The notes beneath the pieces were generated by a model. The model made no database searches and was not told the origin of the DNA. It saw only the letters and a list, made by a program, of their open reading frames with translations. Shown here piece after piece: positions 8,090-14,892 of a stretch of 64,000 nucleotides of DNA. Source of the DNA: Candidatus Egerieimonas intestinavium (GTDB taxonomy: Bacteria; Bacillota; Clostridia; Lachnospirales; Lachnospiraceae); contig DVHU01000060.1 in NCBI GenBank assembly GCA_018711815.1, positions 1 to 64,000 of the forward strand, read 5' to 3'. Position numbers and translations under genes: made by a program. Within the stretch, counting starts at the first letter, position 1; each line of letters starts with the position of its first letter.

Positions 8090-8920
8090 ATGTATATTCG
8101 AAACCTGATGGAGGACACCGGGAGTATTTCAGAGCCGGGACGGCGGATGATCTGTGAGCACGGCCTGAGCTTTTATCTGGAGACGCCCAGGCATAAGCTG
8201 CTTTTCGACCTGGGGGCTACGGACGCATTTCTTGCCAACGCCCGGCAGGCGGGGATAGATGTGAGCCAAGTGGATACGGCGGTGATTTCCCACGGCCACT
8301 ATGACCACGGAGGGGGATTGGAAGCGTTTTTGGAGGCCAACCACAGGGCTTCCGTCTATCTGCGGGAGGGAGCCTTCGATCCGCATATTTCCCTGCAGGG
8401 GGAGAATATTCACCGGATTGGCCTGGAGCCAAAGCTGCAGGAAAATCCGCGGATTCACCTGCTGAGGGAAGACACCTGGCTGGACGAGGAGCTGTTTGTG
8501 TTTGGAAATGTCACAGAGCGCAGGCTCTGGTCCCAGTCTAACCGGCGGCTCCGGATGGGAACTCTGGGATATCCCCAGGATTCCTTTGTCCACGAACAGA
8601 GCCTGCTGCTCTTGGCGGAGGGCAGGAGGATACTGCTGGCGGGCTGCTCCCACTGTGGTATCGTGAATATCCTGGAGAAATGCCGGGAACTGACGGGCAG
8701 CTGGCCGGAGGCAGTGATCGGCGGCCTGCATCTGTCCAATCCCCGGGGGCAGGAAGAGCTGGATCTTCCCCTGCTGGAGGGAACTGCCCGGTATCTGGAG
8801 GCCACCGGTGCAGTCTACTATACGGGGCACTGTACCGGGCTGGAGGCCTATGAGTGGCTGCGAAAACGCCTGGGGGAGCGGATTGTGTACATCCACTCCG
8901 GGGATCAGGTGAGGATATAA
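8090..8920 (+). CDS. MBL-fold metallo-hydrolase
   Basis: 276-residue metallo-beta-lactamase fold protein beginning 14 nt after the ABC-F stop, probably the same operon. Zinc motif SHGHYDHGGG (HxHxDH) is intact. Later ligands are suggested by GCSHCGIVNI, the GGLHLSNP segment and TGHCTG near the C-terminus. This arrangement matches the subgroup annotated as dihydropterin/RFA-P synthase-like MBL proteins (COG1237), which are common in Clostridia without methanopterin; the true substrate is unknown. Cytosolic, no signal peptide. Ribosome binding site GAAAGGGGAAGG precedes ATG 8090. Confidence 0.85.
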   Translation: MYIRNLMEDTGSISEPGRRMICEHGLSFYLETPRHKLLFDLGATDAFLANARQAGIDVSQVDTAVISHGHYDHGGGLEAFLEANHRASVYLREGAFDPHISLQGENIHRIGLEPKLQENPRIHLLREDTWLDEELFVFGNVTERRLWSQSNRRLRMGTLGYPQDSFVHEQSLLLLAEGRRILLAGCSHCGIVNILEKCRELTGSWPEAVIGGLHLSNPRGQEELDLPLLEGTARYLEATGAVYYTGHCTGLEAYEWLRKRLGERIVYIHSGDQVRI

Positions 8921-9016
8921 TCCCGGAAAGCGGCAGGGTCGGCGGTGGCCCGGGATCAGAAGGACGCATAAGATAATAAGGAAAACAAGGCTCTGTCAGA
9001 GCAAAGGAGTATTTCT

Positions 9017-9310
9017 TTGGAGAATCTTATGGAATTTGTGAAGCCGGAGCTTCTGGTGGTGGCGGTAGTCCTCTATTTTGTGGGCCTGGGCCTGGAGAAG
9101 GCCCAGGCAGTTAAGGAAAAGCTGATTCCCCTGATTTTAGGGGGAACGGGGATCCTTATCTGCGGAATTTATGTCTTTGCCACCTGCTCCTGCACCGGCC
9201 CCGGGGCCATTGCCATGGCCTTCTTCACCTCCATCACCCAGGGAATCCTGGTGGCCGGCGCCTCCTACTATGTGCGCCAGGTGACGGTGCAGCTGAAGAA
9301 GAAGGAATAG
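9017..9310 (+). CDS. Holin-like small membrane protein (phage holin Hol44-type)
   Basis: 97-residue protein with about three hydrophobic segments (residues 11-25, 36-55 and 67-86) and a basic C-terminal tail, KKKE. The FVKPELLVVAVVLYFVG opening and the QGILVAGASYYV segment resemble the phage holin family Hol44 (holin superfamily V), often found outside prophages in Clostridia. TTG 9017 is chosen as start because AAGGAG (9004-9009) sits 7 nt before it, while ATG 9029 would be 19 nt away. No endolysin or phage gene is adjacent, so a resident holin-like function, perhaps in spore or cell lysis, is likely. A perfect bidirectional terminator follows. Confidence 0.75.
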   Translation: MENLMEFVKPELLVVAVVLYFVGLGLEKAQAVKEKLIPLILGGTGILICGIYVFATCSCTGPGAIAMAFFTSITQGILVAGASYYVRQVTVQLKKKE

Positions 9311-9358
9311 CAAAGGGGCGGCTGTGTTCCCCTCCAGGAGGACACAGCCGCCCCTTTG
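9311..9358. terminator. Bidirectional terminator between holin-like gene and cotJC
   Basis: Perfect 17-bp stem CAAAGGGGCGGCTGTGT (9311-9327) with its complement at 9342-9358 and a 14-nt loop. A/T runs on both sides fit termination of both converging genes. Confidence 0.9.
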
Positions 9359-9390
9359 CTGCGATTTCATTTTTGTCTGCCTGCTTTCCT

Positions 9391-10017
9391 CTACTTGCAG
9401 CTGTCGCAGCTGGCCTTGCAGGGGTTGTCGAAGCTGGGGTTGAAGGCGAAGAAGTTTTTCTCGTCCAGCTGATCCAGCACGGACTGCAGAGCCTCGCCAA
9501 ACCGCTGGTAGTGGACGATCTCCCGGGCCCGCAGGAAGCGGATGGGATCGGCCACATCCGGATCCTTCACCAGGCGGAGGATGTTGTCGTAGGTGGTGCG
9601 GGCCTTCTGTTCCGCGGCCAGATCCTCGTGGAGATCAGTGATGGGATCTCCCTTGGACTGGAACTGGTTGGCGTTAAAGGGAACGCCTCCCGCCGCCTGG
9701 GGCCAAATGCCGGCCGTGTGATCCACATAGTAGGGACCGAAGCCGGAGCACTCGATTTCCTCCATGCTCATGTTGGCTGTCAGCTGGTGGACGATGGTGG
9801 AGACCATTTCCAGGTGGGCCAGCTCCTCGGTGCCGATATCGTTCAAGACGCCCATGCAGATGCGGTTGGGAGCGGTGAAGCGCTGGGAGAGATAGCGCAT
9901 GGAGGCTCCCATTTCCCCGTCGGGTCCGCCGTATTGACTCAAAATGATCTGGGCCAGCTTGGGATCGGGCTTGGTGATATTGATGGGATACTGCAATCTT
10001 TTTTCATAATTCCACAT
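9391..10017 (-). CDS. cotJC: Spore coat protein CotJC (manganese catalase family)
   Basis: 208-residue member of the manganese catalase family that is part of the inner spore coat in Bacillus and Clostridia. The ferritin-like di-manganese ligands are visible as GTEELAHLEMVSTIVHQL (Glu and His) and DLAAEQKARTTYD plus AREIVHYQRFGEAL. The C-terminus carries a cysteine cluster (CKASCDSCK). Last gene of cotJABC, separated from cotJB by a few bases. Expected expression is in the mother cell from the promoter upstream of cotJA. Full length; identification firm. Confidence 0.95.
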   Translation of the reverse strand: MWNYEKRLQYPINITKPDPKLAQIILSQYGGPDGEMGASMRYLSQRFTAPNRICMGVLNDIGTEELAHLEMVSTIVHQLTANMSMEEIECSGFGPYYVDHTAGIWPQAAGGVPFNANQFQSKGDPITDLHEDLAAEQKARTTYDNILRLVKDPDVADPIRFLRAREIVHYQRFGEALQSVLDQLDEKNFFAFNPSFDNPCKASCDSCK

Positions 10018-10020
10018 AGG

Positions 10021-10305
10021 TCAGCGTCCTCCTTTCCTGCAGGGCTCCCAGGGCCAGGGCTGAAGTACCCAGGCCCAGGAGGAGCTGGCAGCGTCGTCGG
10101 CGGTGTCAATGGTCAGCGGGCCATAGTTGCAGGCATACTCCTTCAGCAGGCGGTTCCGGGCGGATACATGCTCCCGGAAATATTCCAGGGCCTGGGTATC
10201 CTCCGGGTGGGTGTCCAGATAGAGGAGAATGTCGTCCACGGCGAAGCTGACCTCATTAATCCTTTGCAGATATTGCTGTCGGGTCATGATTCGGTTGTTA
10301 TTCAT
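10021..10305 (-). CDS. cotJB: Spore coat protein CotJB
   Basis: 94-residue CotJB, an inner coat component encoded between cotJA and cotJC. The start MNNNRIMTRQQYLQRINEV is the family N-terminus, and its ATG overlaps the cotJA stop by 4 nt. A conserved helix follows (SFAVDDILLYLDTHPEDTQ) with the tyrosine-rich ending YACNYGPLTID. The frame is open further upstream but that part is antisense or overlapping cotJA and not homologous. The C-terminal tail (WAWVLQPWPWEPCRKGGR) fits the family's tryptophan-rich end. Confidence 0.93.
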   Translation of the reverse strand: MNNNRIMTRQQYLQRINEVSFAVDDILLYLDTHPEDTQALEYFREHVSARNRLLKEYACNYGPLTIDTADDAASSSWAWVLQPWPWEPCRKGGR

Positions 10306-10574
10306 CTGCAGACACCTCGCTTTCCGCAGAAGGGTTTGCACAGATCCGGGAAGATCGTTCCCATCTGCAGGGCTTTGCACAGGGGAAATGTGGGTCCAAA
10401 CTGCTGAATTTTTACATACGCCATGGCCAGCGGGCGGTGGCACTCAGGCATGGCGCAGGATGCTCTATGGGAAGGCTGCGCGGAGCCCCAGGTATTCCGG
10501 GAAGTCTGGGCTCCGGCGCTGCCGCAGGGGCAGCTGTTTTGGCAGCCGTTGTGGCTGTAACGATAGGAAGCCAT
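10302..10574 (-). CDS. cotJA: Spore coat associated protein CotJA
   Basis: 90-residue CotJA, first gene of the cotJ operon. The conserved core LAMAYVKIQQFGPTFP with downstream FPDLCKPFCGK is clear. The N-terminal half is variable and cysteine-rich (NGCQNSCPCG and SCAMPEC), which may serve coat cross-linking or metal binding. The gene starts about 27 nt from a candidate mother-cell sigma promoter and is divergent from the DUF3786 gene. Confidence 0.9.
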   Translation of the reverse strand: MASYRYSHNGCQNSCPCGSAGAQTSRNTWGSAQPSHRASCAMPECHRPLAMAYVKIQQFGPTFPLCKALQMGTIFPDLCKPFCGKRGVCR

Positions 10575-10601
10575 ATTCAGTGATTCCTTTTCTTTTTTTA
10601 T

Positions 10602-10630
10602 TATGGTATGAAGAAAAGGGAAAATATGTT
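10602..10630 (-). promoter_or_regulatory. Candidate mother-cell (SigE/SigK) promoter of cotJABC
   Basis: Read on the minus strand: AAC, 17-nt spacer, then CATACCATA. This fits the SigK pattern AC-(16-17)-CATAnnnTA, and CATACCAT also resembles a SigE -10. It lies about 27 nt from the cotJA start. cotJ is known to be transcribed in the mother cell in Bacillus. Confidence 0.5.
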
Positions 10631-10678
10631 ATGATAAAACTTAGAAGAAAACCGGCTGAGGAAAGAGAGGAATCGCAG

Positions 10679-11341
10679 ATGCAGGAGAAGAGAGAGACAC
10701 AGATTTCCAATTACGAGAAATGCTGCGCCCAGTGGGCGGAGAAATTTTTGACCATGGATCACCGGAAGCTGCAGGAGCTTCTCCCGGAGCTTAAGGATGA
10801 GGGGGAATATTTCACCATATGCCATTTTCACAGAAAATATAAAATCAGCAAAGCCACCGGTGAAATTTTTCGGGCGGATACCGGGGAAATGCCTTCCACC
10901 ACCCTGCAGTTTAACATTTATACACTGTTTGCCTATGTGTCGCCTCAGGCGTACGTTCATGGGGACTGGCAGCCCTTTGCCAATATGAGAAATGCAAGGC
11001 CCTTTGCCCCGGCCTTTCAGAAGGGGGTCATCGAAGCCTTCGCAGCCACCTTCTCCGGGCACCTCAGGGAGCTGCAGCAGGCGGCCCAGAAGCTGGGCGG
11101 CCAGCGGCTGCGCATCTCGGACGCCGGCTATGAGCTGAAGGCCTTCGACTGTATTCCCATCCGCTTTCACTTCTGGGATCGGGATGAAGAGTTTAATGCC
11201 CAGGCAAACATCCTTTTTGACGCTGGAGCTGTGGACTACATTCACGTGGAGAGTCTGGTGAGTATCGCCACCCAGGGGCTTTACAGCCTGGCGGAGGAGG
11301 CGGGACTTCCGGTCAGCGGCCGCTCTTTTCAGACCAGCTGA
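10679..11341 (+). CDS. DUF3786 domain-containing protein
   Basis: 220-residue cytosolic protein I recognise as DUF3786: the central IRFHFWDRDEEFNAQANILFD motif followed by YIHVESL is characteristic. The family occurs in anaerobes and has no proven role; some corrinoid-associated proteins carry it. ATG 10679 is chosen because GAGAGGA stands about 9 nt before it; ATG 10631 is an alternative that adds 16 residues rich in Arg and Glu. Divergent from cotJ with a shared 104-nt intergenic region. No membrane segment. Confidence 0.8.
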   Translation: MQEKRETQISNYEKCCAQWAEKFLTMDHRKLQELLPELKDEGEYFTICHFHRKYKISKATGEIFRADTGEMPSTTLQFNIYTLFAYVSPQAYVHGDWQPFANMRNARPFAPAFQKGVIEAFAATFSGHLRELQQAAQKLGGQRLRISDAGYELKAFDCIPIRFHFWDRDEEFNAQANILFDAGAVDYIHVESLVSIATQGLYSLAEEAGLPVSGRSFQTS

Positions 11342-11390
11342 GGGAAATGAGGAAAAAAATCCAGCTGCGACAAATTTTTGTAAAAAATGC

Positions 11391-11419
11391 TTGCATTTTT
11401 CAGAATAATCAAGTATAAT
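11391..11419 (+). promoter_or_regulatory. SigA promoter of tRNA-Ala
   Basis: TTGCAT (11391-11396), 17-nt spacer, TATAAT (11414-11419), 11 nt before the mature tRNA 5' end. Confidence 0.85.
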
Positions 11420-11430
11420 AAACACTGTTC

Positions 11431-11503
11431 GGGGCATTAGCGCAGCTGGGAGCGCGCCACAATGGCATTGTGGAGGCCACGGGTTCGAATCCCGTATGCT
11501 CCA
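11431..11503 (+). tRNA. tRNA-Ala (anticodon GGC)
   Basis: A 73-nt cloverleaf. Acceptor GGGGCAT pairs with ATGCTCC and includes the G3:U70 wobble that defines alanine identity. D-arm GCGC/GCGC, anticodon stem CCACA/TGTGG with loop ATGGCAT (anticodon GGC), T-arm ACGGG-TTCGAAT-CCCGT, discriminator A. CCA is not encoded. Flanked by its own promoter and terminator. Confidence 0.97.
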
Positions 11504-11514
11504 TACAGAAAAGG

Positions 11515-11545
11515 AAATCCGAGCTCAGAGATGAGTTCGGATTTT
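11515..11545 (+). terminator. Terminator of tRNA-Ala
   Basis: AAATCCGAGCTC (11515-11526) pairs with GAGTTCGGATTT (11533-11544) with one wobble, followed by T-rich sequence. Confidence 0.8.
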
Positions 11546-11563
11546 GTGTTTTTGTTTCATAGA

Positions 11564-11622
11564 GGGCTGCTGCAATATTCGATATATTCTCGTATATCTG
11601 TTAATTGCAGCAGCCTTTTTTT
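11564..11622 (+). repeat. Palindromic element with terminator-like T-run (copy 2)
   Basis: GGCTGCTGCAAT (11565-11576) pairs with ATTGCAGCAGCC (11604-11615), followed by seven T. The loop sequence (ATTCGATATATTCTCGTATATCTG) is homologous in part to the arms of the element at 1030-1182. It ends 25 nt before the start codon of the HA-repeat gene and follows the tRNA terminator by only about 20 nt. Confidence 0.75.
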
Positions 11623-11647
11623 CGTCCGTAAAGAAAGGGGAGGCAAG

Positions 11648-14600
11648 ATGCCGGCAAATGATGAAAGAGACCAGCGGGAGAGGGAGTGGCTCAAGCTCTG
11701 GCGGCTGGCCAGGGAATACTATGAGGAGCACGGCGATCTGCTGATTCCCGGCAGTTATGTTTCCCAGGGAGAACGGTTGGGCGCCTGGATAGGAACCCAG
11801 CGGTGGGAGTACAAGAGGAGGATGAATCCCCGGCTCACCCGGGAGCGCATAGACCGGCTGGAGGCCATTGGGATGGTTTGGGACGTAAAGGAGTTTCGCT
11901 GGCAGTCCATGTACAGCCAACTGGAAAAATACCTGAGCCTCCACGGGAATATACGGGTGCCTCAGTCCTACGTGACGCCGGAGGGAATCCGGCTGGGAAC
12001 GTGGCTGAATAAGGTCAGAACAGCGTTTAAAAGAGGAAAGCTGTCTAAAGACCGCCAAAAGCAGCTGGAAGCTTTGGGGATAGACTGGTCTCCCGAGCTT
12101 CTGCGCCGGGGCAGCTGGGAGCATTATTTTCAGCTGCTCAGGGATCATGTGGACTGCAATGGCAGTTTCCCTTCCAGCGGATACGTCACAGAGAAGGGAG
12201 ATAAGCTGGGCATATGGCTGTCCAACCAGCGGAGAAAGGAAAAGCTGGGAGCTTTGAGCTGGGATCGGCGGCAGCGGCTGGAGGAGCTGGGGATGGTGTG
12301 GGATGTGCCGGAGCAGATGTGGGAGGAGCGTTATAATCAGGCCCAGGCATATTATCTTGAGTGCGGCCACCTGGGACAGGGGCAAAGGGGCGGTCTGTCC
12401 ATGTCTGCCTCCTTATCCCAGTGGCTTACCGCCCAGAGAAAGGCCTGGCGTGCAGGTACGCTCTCAGAGGAGAAAATAAAAAGCCTGGAGGCTATCGGCA
12501 TGCGCTGGGAGCTAAGGGAGGAGCTGTGGGAGATCTCTTACGGGGAGGCAAAGGCATATTTTCGGGAGCATGGCCACCTGCGGGTGCCCCGAGAGAGGGA
12601 GCCCTACGCTTCCCTGGGCAGGTGGATCAGCACCCAGAGGAAAAGCCGCAAAGCCCATAGGCTGAGCCGGGAGAGGATCAGAAAACTGGAGGAAATCGGC
12701 ATGGTCTGGGATGCGGGGACGGAACCGGAAACCCTGTGGGAAAATTGGTTTGCCCGGGCGGAGGCCTACAGCAAGCGGTACGGTCACCTGAGCCCGGCCA
12801 AGGGCAAGCTGCGCACCTGGATTTTAGCCCAGCGAGCAGCGAAAAAGGGCAAGCGGGGACAGCTGACAGAGGAGCAGATCCGACGGCTGGAGGAAATCGG
12901 TATGATCTGGGACGCGCCGGCGGAGCAATGGCAGAGGATGTATCAGCTGGCCAGGGAATACTATCAAATTCATCAGATGCTGAATATCCCCTGCAATTAT
13001 GTGACAGAGACCGGGGAACGGCTGGGCAGTTGGATTGTCCGGCAGAGGCGCTGTTATAAAAATTATTTGGCGGGCAGATCCGGGGGAGGCATAGGCGCTA
13101 TCACCCCGGAACGCATTGCGCTTCTCAATGAAATCGGCATGATCTGGGACGGCACCCAGCTCACCGCCAGAACCTCTTTTCCGGAAAAAGCCCTTCTGTT
13201 TTATTTGAGAAAGCATTTCCCGGATGCGGTGAAGCATTCCCGGTGGCAGCAGCCGGAATTCGAGTTGGATCTTTACATTCCTTCCAGGCGGACGGCTGTG
13301 GAATATGACGGAAATCCCTGGCACCGGGACAAGAAGGAACAGGATGAGCGGAAGGGGAAACTCTGCCGGGAGCACGGCATCAGTCTGATTCGGATAAGGG
13401 AGAAAGGACTACCTCAGGTAGCTCATTGCCAGCAGGTCATTGAGCTTACGGATTTCCGGGAGGAAGCCCTGGAGGCGGCCATCAGCAGCCTCTTTGGGTA
13501 TCCGGGTGTGCCGTGCCCAAGCTTGGATATAAAGGGAGATCGAAAAGCTATCCTGGAGACTTACAGGAATTATACGGCCAGGGCCTGGGACCGGGTTTAC
13601 GAGGAAATTCTCCGGTATTACCGGGAGAAGGGCTCCTTAAAAATACCGGAGAATTTTGTCAGCGACAGCGGGATCAGCCTTGCCGGCTGGCTGAACTGCC
13701 AGAGGGATGCCTACAGAAATAATGAGCTGACAGACCTGCAGATCAGGAAGTTGGAGCAGTTGGGAATCCGGTGGGCGCCCCATCAGGAGCGCTGGGAGAA
13801 TATGTACCAGCTGGCGGCCGCTTACGCCAAAGAGCAGGGAGAGCTGAGCATCCCCCATGATTATGTGACCGGCGAGGGGGTGCGTCTGGGAGCCTGGCTG
13901 GCCAGTCAGCGGGAGCTGTACCGGAAGCATAAGCTGGAGCCCAGACGCATTTATCTGCTGGAGCAGCTGGGAATCCATTGGGAGCCGCTCAAGGAGCGGC
14001 AGAAAAATTATCTGGCTGCGGCCCGGGATTACCACGAAAAGACTGGCGGATTGGATATCCCGGCAGCTTATATTACCGGGGAGGGATTAAGGCTGGGAGA
14101 ATGGCTGGTGAAACAGAGAAGCGATCGCCGGGCGGGAGTTTTGGACCCGGAGAGAATCCGCCAGCTGGAAGAGATGGGTATTCGCTGGGAGCCCTTCGAT
14201 TCTCGCTGGGAGGAAATGTATGCCCTGGCCCGGGAATATTATCAGGCCCACGGGGAGCTGCGCATTCCTTACAGTTACAAAGCCGGTCAGGGGCAGCCTC
14301 TGGGACGATGGCTATCCCAGCAGCGCCGGAAGCTTTCGGGAACCGGGGGACATCGCCGGCTAACGGAGGAGCAAAAAAGAAGGTTGGATGAAATCGGTAT
14401 GGTGTGGGAGCCCTGTGAGGATGAGTGGATGAAGAAATACCGGCGGGCCCGGGAGTTTTATCAGGCCCATGGCCATCTGCAAATCCCTGTGGATTATGTG
14501 ACTGAGGATGGGATCAAGCTGGGTATGTGGCTGGCCTGCCAGCGCAAGGCTATGCGGGGAAATCCCAACTATCGGATGAGCGGTAAACGGCAGAGAATGT

Positions 14601-14719
14601 TGGAGGAGATTGGCATAGAATGGACAACTCCGGGCATTATTTCCGCGGCCGGAGCTCCCGGCCCAATTCTCCCAGACAGTGCCAGAGGACCGTTGCGGAG
14701 CACCCAAAGATCACATTGA
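11648..14719 (+). CDS. Twelve-repeat helicase-associated (HA) domain protein with embedded PD-(D/E)XK-like nuclease domain
   Basis: 1,023 residues with no helicase motor. Seven HA repeats of about 65 residues (roughly 14-80, 85-148, 156-220, 224-288, 293-356, 363-423, 427-501) and five more (646-711, 715-780, 784-849, 853-922, 926-993) share a pattern of W, an HG pair, IP..YVT, LG.WL..QR and LEEIGM.W. Between them (about 508-617) lies a Vsr/DUF559-type PD-(D/E)XK-like domain with E513, D541 in ELDLYIP, E552-x-D554-G, W558-H559 and an IRIRE strand (581-585). HA domains elsewhere are implicated in nucleic-acid binding. Inference: a modular DNA- or RNA-targeting nuclease. Start ATG 11648 follows AAAGGGGAGG. 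The last 30 residues are non-repetitive and overlap an antisense small ORF. It stands alone after tRNA-Ala. Confidence 0.85.
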   Translation: MPANDERDQREREWLKLWRLAREYYEEHGDLLIPGSYVSQGERLGAWIGTQRWEYKRRMNPRLTRERIDRLEAIGMVWDVKEFRWQSMYSQLEKYLSLHGNIRVPQSYVTPEGIRLGTWLNKVRTAFKRGKLSKDRQKQLEALGIDWSPELLRRGSWEHYFQLLRDHVDCNGSFPSSGYVTEKGDKLGIWLSNQRRKEKLGALSWDRRQRLEELGMVWDVPEQMWEERYNQAQAYYLECGHLGQGQRGGLSMSASLSQWLTAQRKAWRAGTLSEEKIKSLEAIGMRWELREELWEISYGEAKAYFREHGHLRVPREREPYASLGRWISTQRKSRKAHRLSRERIRKLEEIGMVWDAGTEPETLWENWFARAEAYSKRYGHLSPAKGKLRTWILAQRAAKKGKRGQLTEEQIRRLEEIGMIWDAPAEQWQRMYQLAREYYQIHQMLNIPCNYVTETGERLGSWIVRQRRCYKNYLAGRSGGGIGAITPERIALLNEIGMIWDGTQLTARTSFPEKALLFYLRKHFPDAVKHSRWQQPEFELDLYIPSRRTAVEYDGNPWHRDKKEQDERKGKLCREHGISLIRIREKGLPQVAHCQQVIELTDFREEALEAAISSLFGYPGVPCPSLDIKGDRKAILETYRNYTARAWDRVYEEILRYYREKGSLKIPENFVSDSGISLAGWLNCQRDAYRNNELTDLQIRKLEQLGIRWAPHQERWENMYQLAAAYAKEQGELSIPHDYVTGEGVRLGAWLASQRELYRKHKLEPRRIYLLEQLGIHWEPLKERQKNYLAAARDYHEKTGGLDIPAAYITGEGLRLGEWLVKQRSDRRAGVLDPERIRQLEEMGIRWEPFDSRWEEMYALAREYYQAHGELRIPYSYKAGQGQPLGRWLSQQRRKLSGTGGHRRLTEEQKRRLDEIGMVWEPCEDEWMKKYRRAREFYQAHGHLQIPVDYVTEDGIKLGMWLACQRKAMRGNPNYRMSGKRQRMLEEIGIEWTTPGIISAAGAPGPILPDSARGPLRSTQRSH

Positions 14720-14804
14720 CGGGAAGCCGCAGCCAGAGGCTCATGGGAATCCAGAAATGATTCATCGCCACGGCAGCCCAGAAACCAAAAAAGAAACAAT
14801 ACAT
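14637..14804 (-). CDS. Possible small two-helix membrane protein
   Basis: A 55-residue frame, MYCFFFGFWAAVAM... ending ELGRELRPRK, with two hydrophobic segments (about residues 3-20 and 30-45) and a basic cytoplasmic-type tail, which is the profile of a genuine small membrane protein. GGGAGGGG lies 5 nt before the ATG. It overlaps the 3' 83 nt of the HA-repeat gene on the opposite strand and lies downstream of the GntR gene; its ribosome site is buried in a hairpin (14806-14855). I know no family for it. It could be a chance frame or a remnant. Confidence 0.4.
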   Translation of the reverse strand: MYCFFFGFWAAVAMNHFWIPMSLWLRLPVNVIFGCSATVLWHCLGELGRELRPRK

Positions 14805-14805
14805 A

Positions 14806-14855
14806 CGCCCCTCCCGCAGAGTAGTCTATAAAACTAATCTATGCGGGCAGGGGCG
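14806..14855. terminator. GC-rich hairpin downstream of GntR gene
   Basis: CGCCCCTCCCGCA (14806-14818) pairs with TGCGGGCAGGGGCG (14842-14855) with one bulge. There is no long T-run on either side, so termination would be weak. On the minus strand it includes the ribosome binding site of the small ORF 14637-14804. Confidence 0.5.
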
Positions 14856-14892
14856 AAATTATTTGCCGCAAGCAGGACTTTGAAACTTATCG

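Noticed and set aside
9017-9310. Prophage region around the holin-like gene
   Set aside because: No capsid, tail, terminase or integrase genes; neighbours are an MBL hydrolase and cotJ genes.
9373-10407. A 344-codon plus-strand frame opposite cotJC/cotJB
   Set aside because: Antisense to genes with firm coat-protein homology; the translation is repetitive hydrophobic sequence typical of a shadow frame.
11431-11503. tRNA-Ala as a confirmed phage or island attachment site
   Set aside because: No second copy of the tRNA 3' end and no integrase are visible; xerD at 60338 is the housekeeping enzyme.
11648-14719. Reading the repeated segments as a CRISPR array or simple tandem DNA repeat
   Set aside because: The repetition is at protein level with diverged DNA and unit lengths of about 190-230 nt; there are no short identical repeats with spacers.
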